Assembly (NCBI RefSeq): GCF_004784475.1
Contig: NZ_SRRT01000002.1
Span: 124,001-188,000 of the forward strand
Origin: Streptomyces bauhiniae
Lineage (GTDB): Bacteria; Actinomycetota; Actinomycetes; Streptomycetales; Streptomycetaceae
Direction: 5' to 3'
DNA: 64,000 bases
A model generated the notes under the pieces. The model did no database searches. It worked only from the letters and a program-made list of their open reading frames with translations, and was not told the origin of the DNA. Shown here piece after piece: positions 1 to 8,353 of this stretch (the first letter of the stretch is position 1; each line of letters begins with the position of its first letter). The translations under genes and the position numbers were made by a program.

Positions 1-67
1 CCAACTCCCTGACCGATGGCTGTCACTTCGCTGACACCCCCGTACGACGACCCCCTGGAGCCCCGCC

Positions 68-1396
68 GTGAGCAGCGACCAGTCCCGTCCGTCCGTGACC
101 GTGGGCGGTGGTGTGCCGCCAGGTCTGGACGCCCTGCTGCCGTCCACCGCCGAGCTGTATCTCGACCTGCACCGGCACCCCGAGCTGTCCGGCGCCGAGG
201 AGCGCACCGCCGCCCGGTTCGCGGACCGGCTCACGGCCGACGGCTTCCGGGTGCTGCGCGGGGTCGGCGGGCACGGGGTCGCCGCCGAACTGGCCAACGG
301 CGACGGCCCGGCCGTGCTGCTGCGCGCCGAGCTGGACGCGCTGCCGGTGGCCGAGGAGACCGGCGTACCGTACGCCAGCACCGCGACCGCGCCGGGACCG
401 GACGGGCGGCCGGTGCCGGTGATGCACGCCTGCGGGCACGACGCCCACCTGGCGTGCGCGGCAGCCGCCGCCCGCTGGCTCGCGGAGCACCGGGACCGCT
501 GGCGCGGCACCCTGCTGGTCGTCGGGCAGCCCGCCGAGGAGACGCTGAGCGGCGCCCGCGCCATGCTGGAGGACGGCCTGTACGACCGGATCACCGCGCC
601 GGACGTGGTGCTCGCCCAGCACACCGCCGCGTTCCCGGCCGGGATGGTGGCGCACGCCGACGGGCCGCTGATGGCGGGCAGCGTGACGCTGGAGGTGGTC
701 TTCGAGGGGGACGGCGGGCATGCGGCCACCCCGCACCTGACGGCCGATCCGCTGCTGGCGGCGGCCGGTGCGGTGACCCGGCTCCCGGCCGTCGCCGCCC
801 GCGAGACGGACCCGGCGGAGCGGCTGCTGGTCACCGCGTCCTCGCTGCGCGCCGGGGACACCGGGCGCACCGGCAACGTCATAGCCACCCGTGCCGAGCT
901 GCGGGTCACCGTCCGCGCCCTGTCGGAGGCGGCGCTCGTCCGGGGCACGGCGGCGGTGGAGCGGGTGGTGCGCGCGGAGGCCGCCTCGGCCGCGCTGCCG
1001 CCGCGGGTCACCGTGCGCGAGCTGGCCCGCTCCGGGGTCACCCGGCCCGACCCCGGCGTGACGGCGGCCGTACGCGCCGCCCACCAGGCGGCCTTCGGCG
1101 CCGCCCGCGTCACCGGCTGGCCGGCGTCGTCGGCGACGGAGGACTTCCCGCTGCTCACCGGCGCGGGCGGCCATCTGCACGGCCGGCCCGGCATCCGGGG
1201 CGCCTACTGGATGCTCGGCTCTGTCGGCCCCACCCAGTGGGCGGCGGCCCCCGGCACCGGGCCGGCCGAGAAGTTCCGCGGCCTCCCCCACAACCACTCC
1301 CCCCGCTACCTCCCCAGCGTCCGCCTCACCCTGGACACCGGCACGGCCGCCCTGGTCACGGCCGCGCTGGCCCAGTTGGACCCGGCCGCGAAGTGA
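68..1396 (+). CDS. M20-family metallo-amidohydrolase
   Basis: A 442-residue M20D-type peptidase/amidohydrolase of the kind that cleaves N-acyl amino acids or related amides with two metal ions. The metal motif HACGHDAH is at residues 120-127, the catalytic acidic pair sits in GQPAEE at about 152-157, and the lid-domain segment GGHAATPH follows near 217. A late SATEDFP segment and the C-terminal HNHSP supply further family ligands. The GTG start is chosen because a GGAG element lies about 8 bases upstream. The length is normal and there is no signal peptide, so it is probably cytoplasmic. The substrate cannot be deduced. It lies just upstream of the metE riboswitch but is not obviously part of methionine metabolism. 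Confidence 0.9.
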   Translation: MSSDQSRPSVTVGGGVPPGLDALLPSTAELYLDLHRHPELSGAEERTAARFADRLTADGFRVLRGVGGHGVAAELANGDGPAVLLRAELDALPVAEETGVPYASTATAPGPDGRPVPVMHACGHDAHLACAAAAARWLAEHRDRWRGTLLVVGQPAEETLSGARAMLEDGLYDRITAPDVVLAQHTAAFPAGMVAHADGPLMAGSVTLEVVFEGDGGHAATPHLTADPLLAAAGAVTRLPAVAARETDPAERLLVTASSLRAGDTGRTGNVIATRAELRVTVRALSEAALVRGTAAVERVVRAEAASAALPPRVTVRELARSGVTRPDPGVTAAVRAAHQAAFGAARVTGWPASSATEDFPLLTGAGGHLHGRPGIRGAYWMLGSVGPTQWAAAPGTGPAEKFRGLPHNHSPRYLPSVRLTLDTGTAALVTAALAQLDPAAK

Positions 1397-1474
1397 CCGC
1401 CGTACGCGTGGCCCGGATCACCATCCGAATGCCGGACGGTACCGGCGGCGCGCCGTCATGGCCCGTAGGCTGAT

Positions 1475-1680
1475 CCCCGTAGCTGGTTCGCCCCGTCCGC
1501 CAGGCGGGGTGTCGCAAGAGGGAACCCGGTGGGAATCCGGGACTGCCCCGCAGCGGTGAGCGGGAACGACCGCCGTCATACGCACTGGGTCCGACGCACG
1601 GACCCGGGAAGCGACGGCCAGTAGGTGTCCTCCTGGTGAGGACGCGCCCGCGAGTCCGAAGACCTGCCAACTGCCCGTGC
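1475..1680 (+). promoter_or_regulatory. Cobalamin riboswitch upstream of metE
   Basis: The 450-base gap before metE contains the hallmarks of an adenosylcobalamin riboswitch. A GGTTCGCC-like P3 segment begins near 1484. The core AAGAGGGAACCCGGTGGGAA lies at about 1516-1535, followed by a GACTGCCCCGCAGCGGTGAG segment to about 1560. The closing GCGAGTCCGAAGACCTGCC box lies at about 1649-1667. In actinobacteria this element lowers expression of the B12-independent methionine synthase when B12 is available, so that the B12-dependent MetH takes over. About 165 bases separate the aptamer from the start codon, which is room for an expression platform. Confidence 0.93.
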
Positions 1681-1846
1681 GCGTACTCGCGTACGGAGTT
1701 CCGGTGACCTCGAGGGCGGGTCGGCGTACGCAACCAGACGGACCACCGCGCCGCAGCGCGCGGGCCGGGGCCGCCTGGCCGTCACCCCTTCACGTGCTCG
1801 TCCCGTCGCCGGGACCTCAGGGATTCATCTCGTGAAGGAGATCTCC

Positions 1847-4159
1847 GTGACACCGAAGTCCGCAGCCGCGGCAGCACGGTCCACCGTGTACGGCTACCCG
1901 CGTCAGGGCCAGGACCGGGAGCTGAAGAAGGCGATCGAGGGCTACTGGAAGGGCCGCGTCACCGCCGACGCCCTCCGGGCCACCGCGGCCGACCTCCGCC
2001 GCACCAACTGGCAGGCGCTCGCCGAAGCCGGGATCGACGAGGTTCCGACCGGCGACTTCTCGTACTACGACCATGTGCTGGACACCAGCGTGATGGTCGG
2101 CGCGATCCCCCAGCGGCACCGGGCCGCCGTCGAGGCCGACGCGCTGGACGGCTACTTCGCCATGGCGCGCGGTACGCAAGAGGTGCCGCCGCTGGAGATG
2201 ACGAAGTGGTTCGACACCAACTACCACTATCTGGTGCCCGAGTTGGGACCGGACACCGTGTTCTCCGCCGACTCCGCCAAGCAGGTCGCGGAACTGAAGG
2301 AGGCCCTCGCGCTGGGCCTCGCCGCCCGGCCGGTACTGGTCGGCCCGGTCACCTACCTGCTGCTGGCCAAGCCCGCGCCCGGTGTCCCCGCCGGCTTCGA
2401 TCCGCTGACCCTGCTGGACCGGCTGCTCCCGGTGTACGCCGAGGTGCTGGCGGATCTGCGCGCGGCCGGGGCGGAGTGGGTCCAGCTCGACGAGCCCGCG
2501 CTGGTGCAGGACCGGACGCCGGCCGAGCTGAACGCGGCCGAGCGGGCCTACCGTGACCTGGGTGCGCTGACCGACCGGCCCAAGCTGCTCATCGCCTCCT
2601 ACTTCGACCGGCTCGGCGAGGCGCTGCCGGTGCTGGCCAAGGCGCCGGTGGAGGGGCTGGCGCTGGACTTCACCGAGGCCGCGGCCGCCAACCTGGACGC
2701 GCTCGCCGCAGTGGGCGGGCTGCCCGGCAAGCGGCTGGTGGCCGGTGTGGTCAACGGCCGGAACATCTGGGTCAACGACCTGTCGAAGTCCCTCGCCACC
2801 CTGGGCACCCTGCTCGGGCTGGCCGGCCGGGTCGACGTGGCCGCCTCCTGCTCCCTGCTGCACGTACCGCTGGACACCGCCCCCGAGCGGGACATCGAGC
2901 CGCAGATCCTGCGCTGGCTGGCCTTCGCCCGGCAGAAGACCGCCGAGATCGTCACCCTGGCCAGGGGCCTGGCGCGCGGCACGGACGCGATCACCGCCGA
3001 ACTCGCCGCCAACCGGGCCGACCTGGCCTCCCGCACCGGCTCCCCGATCACCCGTGACCCGGCGGTCCGGTCCCGCGCGGAGGCCGTAACGGAGGCCGAC
3101 GCCCGCCGCGCCCAGCCGTACCCCGAGCGGGCCGCCGCCCAGCGGGCCCACCTCCGGCTGCCGCTGCTGCCGACGACCACGATCGGCTCGTTCCCGCAGA
3201 CCGGCGAGCTGCGCACCGCGCGCGCGGACCTGCGGGCGGGCCGGATCGACACGGTCGGGTACGAGGAGCGCATCAAGGCCGAGATCCGGGAGGTGATCTC
3301 CTTCCAGGAGAAGACCGGCCTGGACGTCCTGGTGCACGGCGAGGCCGAACGCAACGACATGGTGCAGTACTTCGCCGAGCAGCTCACCGGCTATCTCGCC
3401 ACCCAGCACGGCTGGGTCCAGTCGTACGGCACCCGTTACGTCCGCCCGCCGATCCTGGCCGGCGACATCTCCCGCCCCGAGCCGATGACGGTCCGCTGGA
3501 CGACGTACGCCCAGTCCCTCTCCGACCGCCCGGTCAAGGGCATGCTGACGGGTCCGGTGACCATGCTCGCCTGGTCCTTCGTCCGCGACGATCAGCCCCT
3601 CGGGGAGACCGCACGCCAGGTCGCCCTCGCCCTGCGCGACGAGGTCAACGACCTGGAGGCGGCGGGTACTTCGGTGATCCAGGTGGACGAGCCCGCGCTG
3701 CGCGAGACGCTCCCGCTGCGCGCCGCCGACCGGCCCGGCTATCTCGCCTGGGCCACCGAGGCGTTCCGGCTCACCACGGCGGGCGTCCGGCCGGAGACCC
3801 AGGTCCACACCCATATGTGCTACGCCGAGTTCGGGGACATCGTGCGGGCCATCGATGACCTCGACGCCGATGTCATCAGCCTGGAGGCCGCCCGCTCCCA
3901 CATGCAGGTGGCCCGCGAACTCGCCGCGCACGGCTACCCCCGCGAGGCGGGTCCGGGTGTGTACGACATCCACTCCCCCCGCGTGCCGAGCGCGGAAGAG
4001 GCGGCCGAGCTGCTGCGTACGGGGCTGAAGGCGATCCCCGCCGAACGGCTCTGGGTCAACCCGGACTGCGGCCTGAAGACCCGCGCCTGGCCGGAGACAC
4101 GGGCGTCCCTGGAGAACCTGGTGACGGCGGCCCGTACCGTGCGGAGTGAACTGCGCTAG
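1847..4159 (+). CDS. metE: Cobalamin-independent methionine synthase MetE
   Basis: A 770-residue 5-methyltetrahydropteroyltriglutamate-homocysteine methyltransferase, which makes methionine in the cytoplasm without B12. It has the duplicated MetE barrel architecture. The catalytic C-terminal half starts at LPTTTIGSFPQT, and the zinc ligands match the family: H656 and C658 in HTHMCYAEF, a glutamate in SLEAARS, and C741 in NPDCGLKTR. The GTG at 1847 is preferred over the in-frame GTG at 1832 because GAAGGAG lies six bases upstream of it, inside the longer reading. The gene is under the cobalamin riboswitch and followed by a hairpin terminator. Confidence 0.97.
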   Translation: MTPKSAAAAARSTVYGYPRQGQDRELKKAIEGYWKGRVTADALRATAADLRRTNWQALAEAGIDEVPTGDFSYYDHVLDTSVMVGAIPQRHRAAVEADALDGYFAMARGTQEVPPLEMTKWFDTNYHYLVPELGPDTVFSADSAKQVAELKEALALGLAARPVLVGPVTYLLLAKPAPGVPAGFDPLTLLDRLLPVYAEVLADLRAAGAEWVQLDEPALVQDRTPAELNAAERAYRDLGALTDRPKLLIASYFDRLGEALPVLAKAPVEGLALDFTEAAAANLDALAAVGGLPGKRLVAGVVNGRNIWVNDLSKSLATLGTLLGLAGRVDVAASCSLLHVPLDTAPERDIEPQILRWLAFARQKTAEIVTLARGLARGTDAITAELAANRADLASRTGSPITRDPAVRSRAEAVTEADARRAQPYPERAAAQRAHLRLPLLPTTTIGSFPQTGELRTARADLRAGRIDTVGYEERIKAEIREVISFQEKTGLDVLVHGEAERNDMVQYFAEQLTGYLATQHGWVQSYGTRYVRPPILAGDISRPEPMTVRWTTYAQSLSDRPVKGMLTGPVTMLAWSFVRDDQPLGETARQVALALRDEVNDLEAAGTSVIQVDEPALRETLPLRAADRPGYLAWATEAFRLTTAGVRPETQVHTHMCYAEFGDIVRAIDDLDADVISLEAARSHMQVARELAAHGYPREAGPGVYDIHSPRVPSAEEAAELLRTGLKAIPAERLWVNPDCGLKTRAWPETRASLENLVTAARTVRSELR

Positions 4160-4174
4160 CCCGACCACCCGTTC

Positions 4175-4202
4175 GTCCCGGCCCCCGCCGCGGGGCCGGG
4201 AC
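4175..4202 (+). terminator. Hairpin terminator after metE
   Basis: A perfect 11-base inverted repeat (GTCCCGGCCCC with GGGGCCGGGAC) and a 6-base loop begin 16 bases after the metE stop. There is no T-run, as is common in high-GC actinomycetes. It separates metE from the next gene, which carries its own strong AGGAGG ribosome site. Confidence 0.7.
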
Positions 4203-4225
4203 TTACGACCAGGAGGTTTCCCCGA

Positions 4226-4789
4226 GTGACCAGTCGCCTGGTGCTCATCTCGCCCGCCATCGGCCCCGCGCTCCGGGAGGCCCGGTTCTACGACGGTTCC
4301 TCGTCCATCGACGACGCGACAGCCGCCCGGGCAGCAGGCGCGGCCTTCCCGGAGGCGGCCCGGGTGGTCCTGTCATCCGGTGCCCGGTGCCGGGCCACGG
4401 CCGAGGCACTGGGCCTACGCGGCACGGTGGCGACGGACCTCGCCCCACTAAACACCGGCCGCTGGCGGGGCCGCACCCTGGCCGAGGTCGCCGCGACGGA
4501 GGGGGAAGCACTGACCCACTGGCTGACCGACCCGGACTACCCGGCACCGGACGGCGAGTCGGTACAGGACCTGTGCGCACGGGTGGGCCACTGGCTGGAG
4601 TCAACGCCCGAGGGCCGCACGATCGCCGTCGTGGAGCCCGAGGTGGTGCGAGCGGCCGTGGTCCACGCGCTGGGCCTACCCACTGGCACCTTCTGGCGGC
4701 TGGACGTGCCACCGCTCACCGCGACGGAACTCTCGGGACGAGCGCGCCGCTGGAACCTGCGGTTGGGACGACCGCTCGGGGGTGAGTAG
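4226..4789 (+). CDS. Degenerate histidine-phosphatase-superfamily protein
   Basis: A 187-residue protein with the overall layout of phosphoglycerate-mutase-like histidine phosphatases. Present are an N-terminal strand, an SSGARCRATAEAL segment like the family's SSPLxRAxxTA, GRWRGR near residue 78, and a late VVRAAVVHALGL. The catalytic residues are missing: the RHG motif is replaced by LISPAIG (residues 7-13), and the second histidine position is E137 in VVEPEVVRAA. It is therefore probably not a phosphatase of the usual mechanism. The GTG start has AGGAGG nine bases upstream. It sits between metE and the cobalt genes, both controlled by cobalamin riboswitches, so a role linked to cobalt or B12 status is plausible but inferred. 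Confidence 0.75.
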   Translation: MTSRLVLISPAIGPALREARFYDGSSSIDDATAARAAGAAFPEAARVVLSSGARCRATAEALGLRGTVATDLAPLNTGRWRGRTLAEVAATEGEALTHWLTDPDYPAPDGESVQDLCARVGHWLESTPEGRTIAVVEPEVVRAAVVHALGLPTGTFWRLDVPPLTATELSGRARRWNLRLGRPLGGE

Positions 4790-4894
4790 GTGTCTTTGCA
4801 CTCTGGCCGGTAGGTGTGTGCGAGTAGGCCATGCCGCGGCGCCGGGACGGATACATGCTCGCCGCAACTGCCGGGACTATGAGCCACTGCCTCA

Positions 4895-5316
4895 ACCCGC
4901 CGAAGCCGAGCCAGTCCGAGCACCGCGAGGTCCTCGTCGAGCCACACCGTCGCGTTCGTGACAAGGACGACTGGGCAATGCTCCCGGACCTGACGCAGAA
5001 GGCTGACGACAGCTTCGTCCGCCCAGAAGCCGGCTTCGGTGAACGCCTTGGCCAGCGCGTGAGCGTCACGCAACGAAACATGGGATCTGAGGCCATGCAC
5101 GATCGACTGGGCCCACTGATCTCTGGTGATCTGCCCGAGCAACAGGGGCAGGTCGTTCTCCGGCGCGAATCCGATAGCCGCCGTGATGCCCTCCGGCAGG
5201 CCCGCTGCCTCCTCCAGGCGTGTCACCTCGACGGTGTCATAGAAGCGGATCACCCCGTCGAGGTCACACAAGACGGCATCGAAGGGGAGGTCACGGGCGC
5301 CTATCGCGGTATCCAC
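4895..5316 (-). pseudogene. Truncated HAD-family hydrolase
   Basis: The minus strand encodes the first two thirds of a HAD-like phosphatase. Motif I is clear (FDAVLCDLDGVIRFYD) and motif II is visible (VVLVTNAT). The matching sequence fades at GLARLRR, about residue 138. The motif III lysine and the motif IV acidic pair, normally found in a protein of about 210 residues, are absent. The frame then runs on without a stop into the antisense of the phosphatase-like gene, which looks like random sequence. The likely start is a GTG 23 bases after the deaminase-ASCH stop, suggesting former co-transcription. It could be a recent truncation by deletion. Confidence 0.6.
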
Positions 5317-5339
5317 ACTGCATGAATACCACTGGACAC

Positions 5340-6215
5340 CTACTGAGTAGCGGCGCCTGTCTTGTCGTTGATCTGGAAGGTGATCACGTCGACTGCGTCG
5401 GTTGCCGCCAGGTCCGGGTAGTGGCCCTGGAGGGCTTCCCGGAGTTCGGTTACGGTCGTCAGTCCCTCGGCCTGGGCGTCCTGGTCGGTAAGGTCGCCGA
5501 CCAGGCAGTGCCTGATGCCGGTCACCTCTGCCGGCAGGACGACCTCGGGGTCGCTTTCGAACACCAGCCGTGCGGGCCCAAGTTGGGCCGCGTCCCGGAA
5601 GCGGGTGGTCCTGGTCTTGGCGCCGGAGCGGACGGCTTCGAGGTAGCGGGGATTGAACCGGATGATCGGGGGACCGGCCGTCTCGGGGTCTTGATAGAGC
5701 GACGGGTCGAGCTCGCTCATGCCTTCCGGAGTCCATCGCTGAGTCAGCGGCATCAGGTCGGCGGCGAGAACGGACCTGGGCCCCTCGGGCGTGGGCACGA
5801 TGACGCGCATGGTGGGGTAGTAGTCGACGAAGACCTGCCGATCGCGCCCGCACAGGCCGATGACCCCGCGCCCGTGATTTCCCACGGCGACGATGCAGCG
5901 CATCTGGCGGGCGCCCTGGACTCGTGCGGCGCCCAGAGCCACGAGTTCCGCGCAGGGGCCGCCGGTGAAGTGGTAGAGGTTCACTCCGGCGAACATCCGG
6001 TAGTCGGCGGCCATGACCGCCGCGCCCATCGTGTGGACCCCGTCTTCGTCGGGCCCGGCGTCGGTATGCGCGTCTATCGTGCGGCGTGCCAGCTCTACCA
6101 GCTCACGCTCGTCATCATCGAGGGCTCGTGCGGATGACGGTACGTACACGGTTTCAGCCTTCTCTTCCGCCAGCAGTCGCCGAAGATCATTCCACGCCAC
6201 GCAGGTGGGCTCCAC
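5340..6215 (-). CDS. Blasticidin-S-deaminase-like domain fused to ASCH domain
   Basis: A 291-residue two-domain protein. Residues 28-165 closely resemble blasticidin S deaminase, including GVNLYHFTGGPCAELVALG and IVAVGNHGRG. The zinc ligand C88, the catalytic E90 and the second ligand C122 are kept with exactly the BSD spacing. The third ligand, normally Cys in PCGRCRQ, is Asp (D125 in LCGRDRQ). Residues 184-285 form an ASCH domain, recognised from IIRFNPRYLEAVRSGAKTRTTR with K200 and T203/T204; ASCH proteins such as YqfB act on modified cytidine or bind RNA. A modified-nucleoside role is inferred, and antibiotic detoxification is possible. The GTG start has no strong ribosome site, so the N-terminus is uncertain. 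It lies just upstream of the HAD fragment. Confidence 0.85.
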   Translation of the reverse strand: MEPTCVAWNDLRRLLAEEKAETVYVPSSARALDDDERELVELARRTIDAHTDAGPDEDGVHTMGAAVMAADYRMFAGVNLYHFTGGPCAELVALGAARVQGARQMRCIVAVGNHGRGVIGLCGRDRQVFVDYYPTMRVIVPTPEGPRSVLAADLMPLTQRWTPEGMSELDPSLYQDPETAGPPIIRFNPRYLEAVRSGAKTRTTRFRDAAQLGPARLVFESDPEVVLPAEVTGIRHCLVGDLTDQDAQAEGLTTVTELREALQGHYPDLAATDAVDVITFQINDKTGAATQ

Positions 6216-6270
6216 GGAATTTCGGCGGAGGCTGACCTACGAAAAGAGGATGCGACACAACTGAGTGAAA

Positions 6271-6298
6271 AGGGGCCCCGGGAAACTCCGGGGCCCCT
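6271..6298 (-). terminator. Rho-independent terminator after cbtA
   Basis: A perfect 11-base stem (AGGGGCCCCGG with CCGGGGCCCCT) has a 6-base loop and is followed on the minus strand by TTTTC. It lies 15 bases beyond the cbtA stop and would shield the deaminase-ASCH gene from cobalt-operon transcription. Confidence 0.85.
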
Positions 6299-6313
6299 CC
6301 TCACATCCCTGGC

Positions 6314-7069
6314 TCAGTGGGAGGCGGCGACTGCCTGGCCCGTGCTGCGCTCCGCCGCAGGGCGGGGGTTCAGCAGGCGGTCGGCCAGCTCGCCGAAGAG
6401 GAGGCCGAAGGCGGTCCACAGCACTGTCTGGATGGCCAGTGCGGAGAGGCGGAAGCGCCAGAGGAGGGTGGCCGGGAAGTGGTCCGGGACCTCGTTGATG
6501 ACCGGGAGGAAGGCGTAGGCCAGACCGATGGCCACCGCGAAGGCGGCCACGGCCGTGAAGGTCGCATACCAGTTGCCCAGGCGGGGGGCGAGGCGTTTGC
6601 CGAGGAGGGTGGCGCCGATCGCCAGGAGGATGCTGAGCAGCATCATCAGGAAGTACAGCGTGGTGCGCTTGCCGATGGTGTCCGGGTCGCCGACCGAGGG
6701 CGGGTTGGCCGGGTACTTCAGGAACGGTACGACGTACACGGCGAGCAGCGCGGTGCCGGACAGCAGCAGCGCGGTCGCGCGGGGGCCGAAGCGGCCGACG
6801 CGGCCGAGCGCGAAGCAGTAGGCGAGCGCGGCGATGCCGCCGAAGGCGACCCCGTAGACGAGGACGCCGGTGGCCAGTCCGGCGGTGGACTGGAGGGAGC
6901 GGGAGACGACTTCGACCTCGTGCTCGTGGGAGTGGTGGCCCTCGAAGCTGATGGCGCTGTCCACGTTCGGCTCGCCGAGGAAGTACGCGGCGATCAGGGC
7001 GAGCACTCCGGCGCCGAGGCCGGCGAGCATGCCCCGCACGAGGAGGTTTCTCACGGTTGCGGAGTTCAT
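6314..7069 (-). CDS. cbtA: Cobalt transporter subunit CbtA
   Basis: A 251-residue polytopic membrane protein of the CbtA family. It starts with a membrane segment (LLVRGMLAGLGAGVLALIAAYFLG), then a His-rich loop (EGHHSHEHEVEVV, about residues 43-55) suited to metal capture, and about five further hydrophobic helices. CbtA is predicted to work with the small CbtB protein in cobalt uptake for B12 synthesis. The gene follows cbtB by 21 bases on the same strand, and both are downstream of a cobalamin riboswitch, which supports the substrate assignment. A strong terminator follows. Confidence 0.9.
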   Translation of the reverse strand: MNSATVRNLLVRGMLAGLGAGVLALIAAYFLGEPNVDSAISFEGHHSHEHEVEVVSRSLQSTAGLATGVLVYGVAFGGIAALAYCFALGRVGRFGPRATALLLSGTALLAVYVVPFLKYPANPPSVGDPDTIGKRTTLYFLMMLLSILLAIGATLLGKRLAPRLGNWYATFTAVAAFAVAIGLAYAFLPVINEVPDHFPATLLWRFRLSALAIQTVLWTAFGLLFGELADRLLNPRPAAERSTGQAVAASH

Positions 7070-7090
7070 GGGTGTGCGGCGTCCCTCGCG

Positions 7091-7312
7091 TCAGTGGCAG
7101 GGGAAGCCGAGCAGGTGGCGGGCGTCGTGCACCCACTCGTGGACGTCCGTGCCGTTGAACACGGAGGTGGCGCCCTGCTCGGCGCCGACGAAGTACAGCA
7201 GGACCAGCATGAGCACGCCGAAGAAGACCGCCCAGGGCGCTATCTCCTTCAGCGGCAGCTTGGCGGGAACGGCGGGGTTTCCGGCTGTCGGCTGAGCGAC
7301 GGTCTGCGCCAT
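7091..7312 (-). CDS. cbtB: Cobalt transporter subunit CbtB
   Basis: A 73-residue protein with one transmembrane helix (PWAVFFGVLMLVLLYFVG) and a C-terminal histidine-containing tail (HEWVHDARHLLGFPCH), which matches the CbtB family in size and layout. It is the partner of CbtA in predicted cobalt uptake. The ATG start has GAGGAGG close upstream. It is the first gene of the cbtBA unit behind a cobalamin riboswitch, so it should be repressed when B12 is plentiful. Confidence 0.9.
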   Translation of the reverse strand: MAQTVAQPTAGNPAVPAKLPLKEIAPWAVFFGVLMLVLLYFVGAEQGATSVFNGTDVHEWVHDARHLLGFPCH

Positions 7313-7354
7313 GGCAGTACCTCCTCTGGGAGTTCGCGTCCCATCTCGGTGGTG

Positions 7355-7490
7355 CACAGGACGACGGCCACGGGTCTGACTCGCGCGGCCCCTTGAGGGA
7401 CCGCGCACACAGTGGCGCGACCGTGCCGGTTTCTCACCGGCTTCCGTTTCGCCGTCGTCGATATCGCCCCGACGGTACCGCGTGCGCCCT
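7355..7490 (-). promoter_or_regulatory. Cobalamin riboswitch upstream of cbtBA
   Basis: On the minus strand the leader contains GAAGCCGGTGAGAAACCGGC, then ACGGTCGCGCCACTGTGTGC, and finally the GAGTCAGACCCGTGGCC box at about 7364-7380. These are the conserved B12-box elements of the riboswitch class usually found before cobalamin and cobalt genes. Its core differs from the metE element at 1475-1680. The remaining bases up to about 7558 show nothing else recognisable. Confidence 0.92.
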
Positions 7491-7558
7491 GCCTGGCCAA
7501 GAGCGCACCCCCACGGGTGATCTTCCTCTCCCGAGGGGGCGTCCGCACCGGGTACGGA

Positions 7559-8236
7559 TCAGAAGTCGTCGGCGCCGTTGCGCAGTTCGGTCGTCCAGTA
7601 GCCGGTGAGCGTCTTCGCGGGGTCGACGGCGAGGCCGCCGCCGGCCGAGGAGTCCACCGCGATGACGGTGGAGTCGCCCTGGAGCACGAGCTGGAACGCG
7701 TTCACCACCTCGTTGTCCTCGTCCACCCCGCCGTCGGACAGCTTGACCAGCACGAACGCCGGGTCACCGGGGTTCAGCACGGTCGGCACGGCCGGCTTGC
7801 TCTTCGCCACCGACGGCACGTCCTGCTTGTGGCTCTCCAGGAACTGGATGTGCGGGAACCCGGCCATCTCGCACCGGTGACCCGAGGTGTTCCGCGCGGT
7901 CAGGATGATGTGGGTGTACGGCGGCCCGTCCTGCCGCTCGGAGCTGACCTTGACGTCCTGAGCCCGGCAGAGCGGGGTGGCGGTGCCCTTCTTGGCCCCG
8001 GAGGACGGGGAGTTGGACTTGTGCGCGGTCCCGACGGCGGTGCTGGTGCCGGAGCCGGTGTTGTCGCTGGTGCTCGTGCCGGCGGCGGCGGACGCGGGCG
8101 CGGAGACCGTCTCCTTGGCCACGGGCGCCGCCCCCTCGGCCTTGGCCCCCTCCCCGCTCTGGCAGGCGGACAGCGACAAGGCGAGCGCGGCGGAAGCAGC
8201 TACGGAGAACAGTGCCGTACGGCGCGAAGCGTTCAT
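7559..8236 (-). CDS. DUF4232-type secreted lipoprotein
   Basis: A 225-residue protein with a lipoprotein signal: positive N-terminus, hydrophobic stretch and lipobox LSAC with the lipidated Cys at about residue 25. A Ser/Thr/Ala/Gly-rich linker of about 65 residues leads to a C-terminal domain starting at LCRAQDVKVSSERQ, with a cysteine in GHRCEMAGFP. This arrangement is typical of DUF4232 proteins in Streptomyces, which are exported and of unknown function. The ATG has a GGGAGG element a little upstream. It is a single-gene unit downstream of the zinc-ribbon gene. Confidence 0.82.
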   Translation of the reverse strand: MNASRRTALFSVAASAALALSLSACQSGEGAKAEGAAPVAKETVSAPASAAAGTSTSDNTGSGTSTAVGTAHKSNSPSSGAKKGTATPLCRAQDVKVSSERQDGPPYTHIILTARNTSGHRCEMAGFPHIQFLESHKQDVPSVAKSKPAVPTVLNPGDPAFVLVKLSDGGVDEDNEVVNAFQLVLQGDSTVIAVDSSAGGGLAVDPAKTLTGYWTTELRNGADDF

Positions 8237-8353
8237 GATTCATTCCCCCGGGAGGTGAAACGCGGACAACGGCCCATCCGAACCGCCGGCCAGCCCCTGA
8301 CCTGCTGACACCCCCACTCTCCCCACCCCCACTGCCGTCCCACTGACGTCCGG

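Noticed and set aside
1817..4168. Very long open frame antisense to metE
   Set aside because: Its residues are a low-complexity mix of R, G, Q, H and V typical of an antisense frame in GC-rich DNA, and the plus strand encodes a complete MetE.
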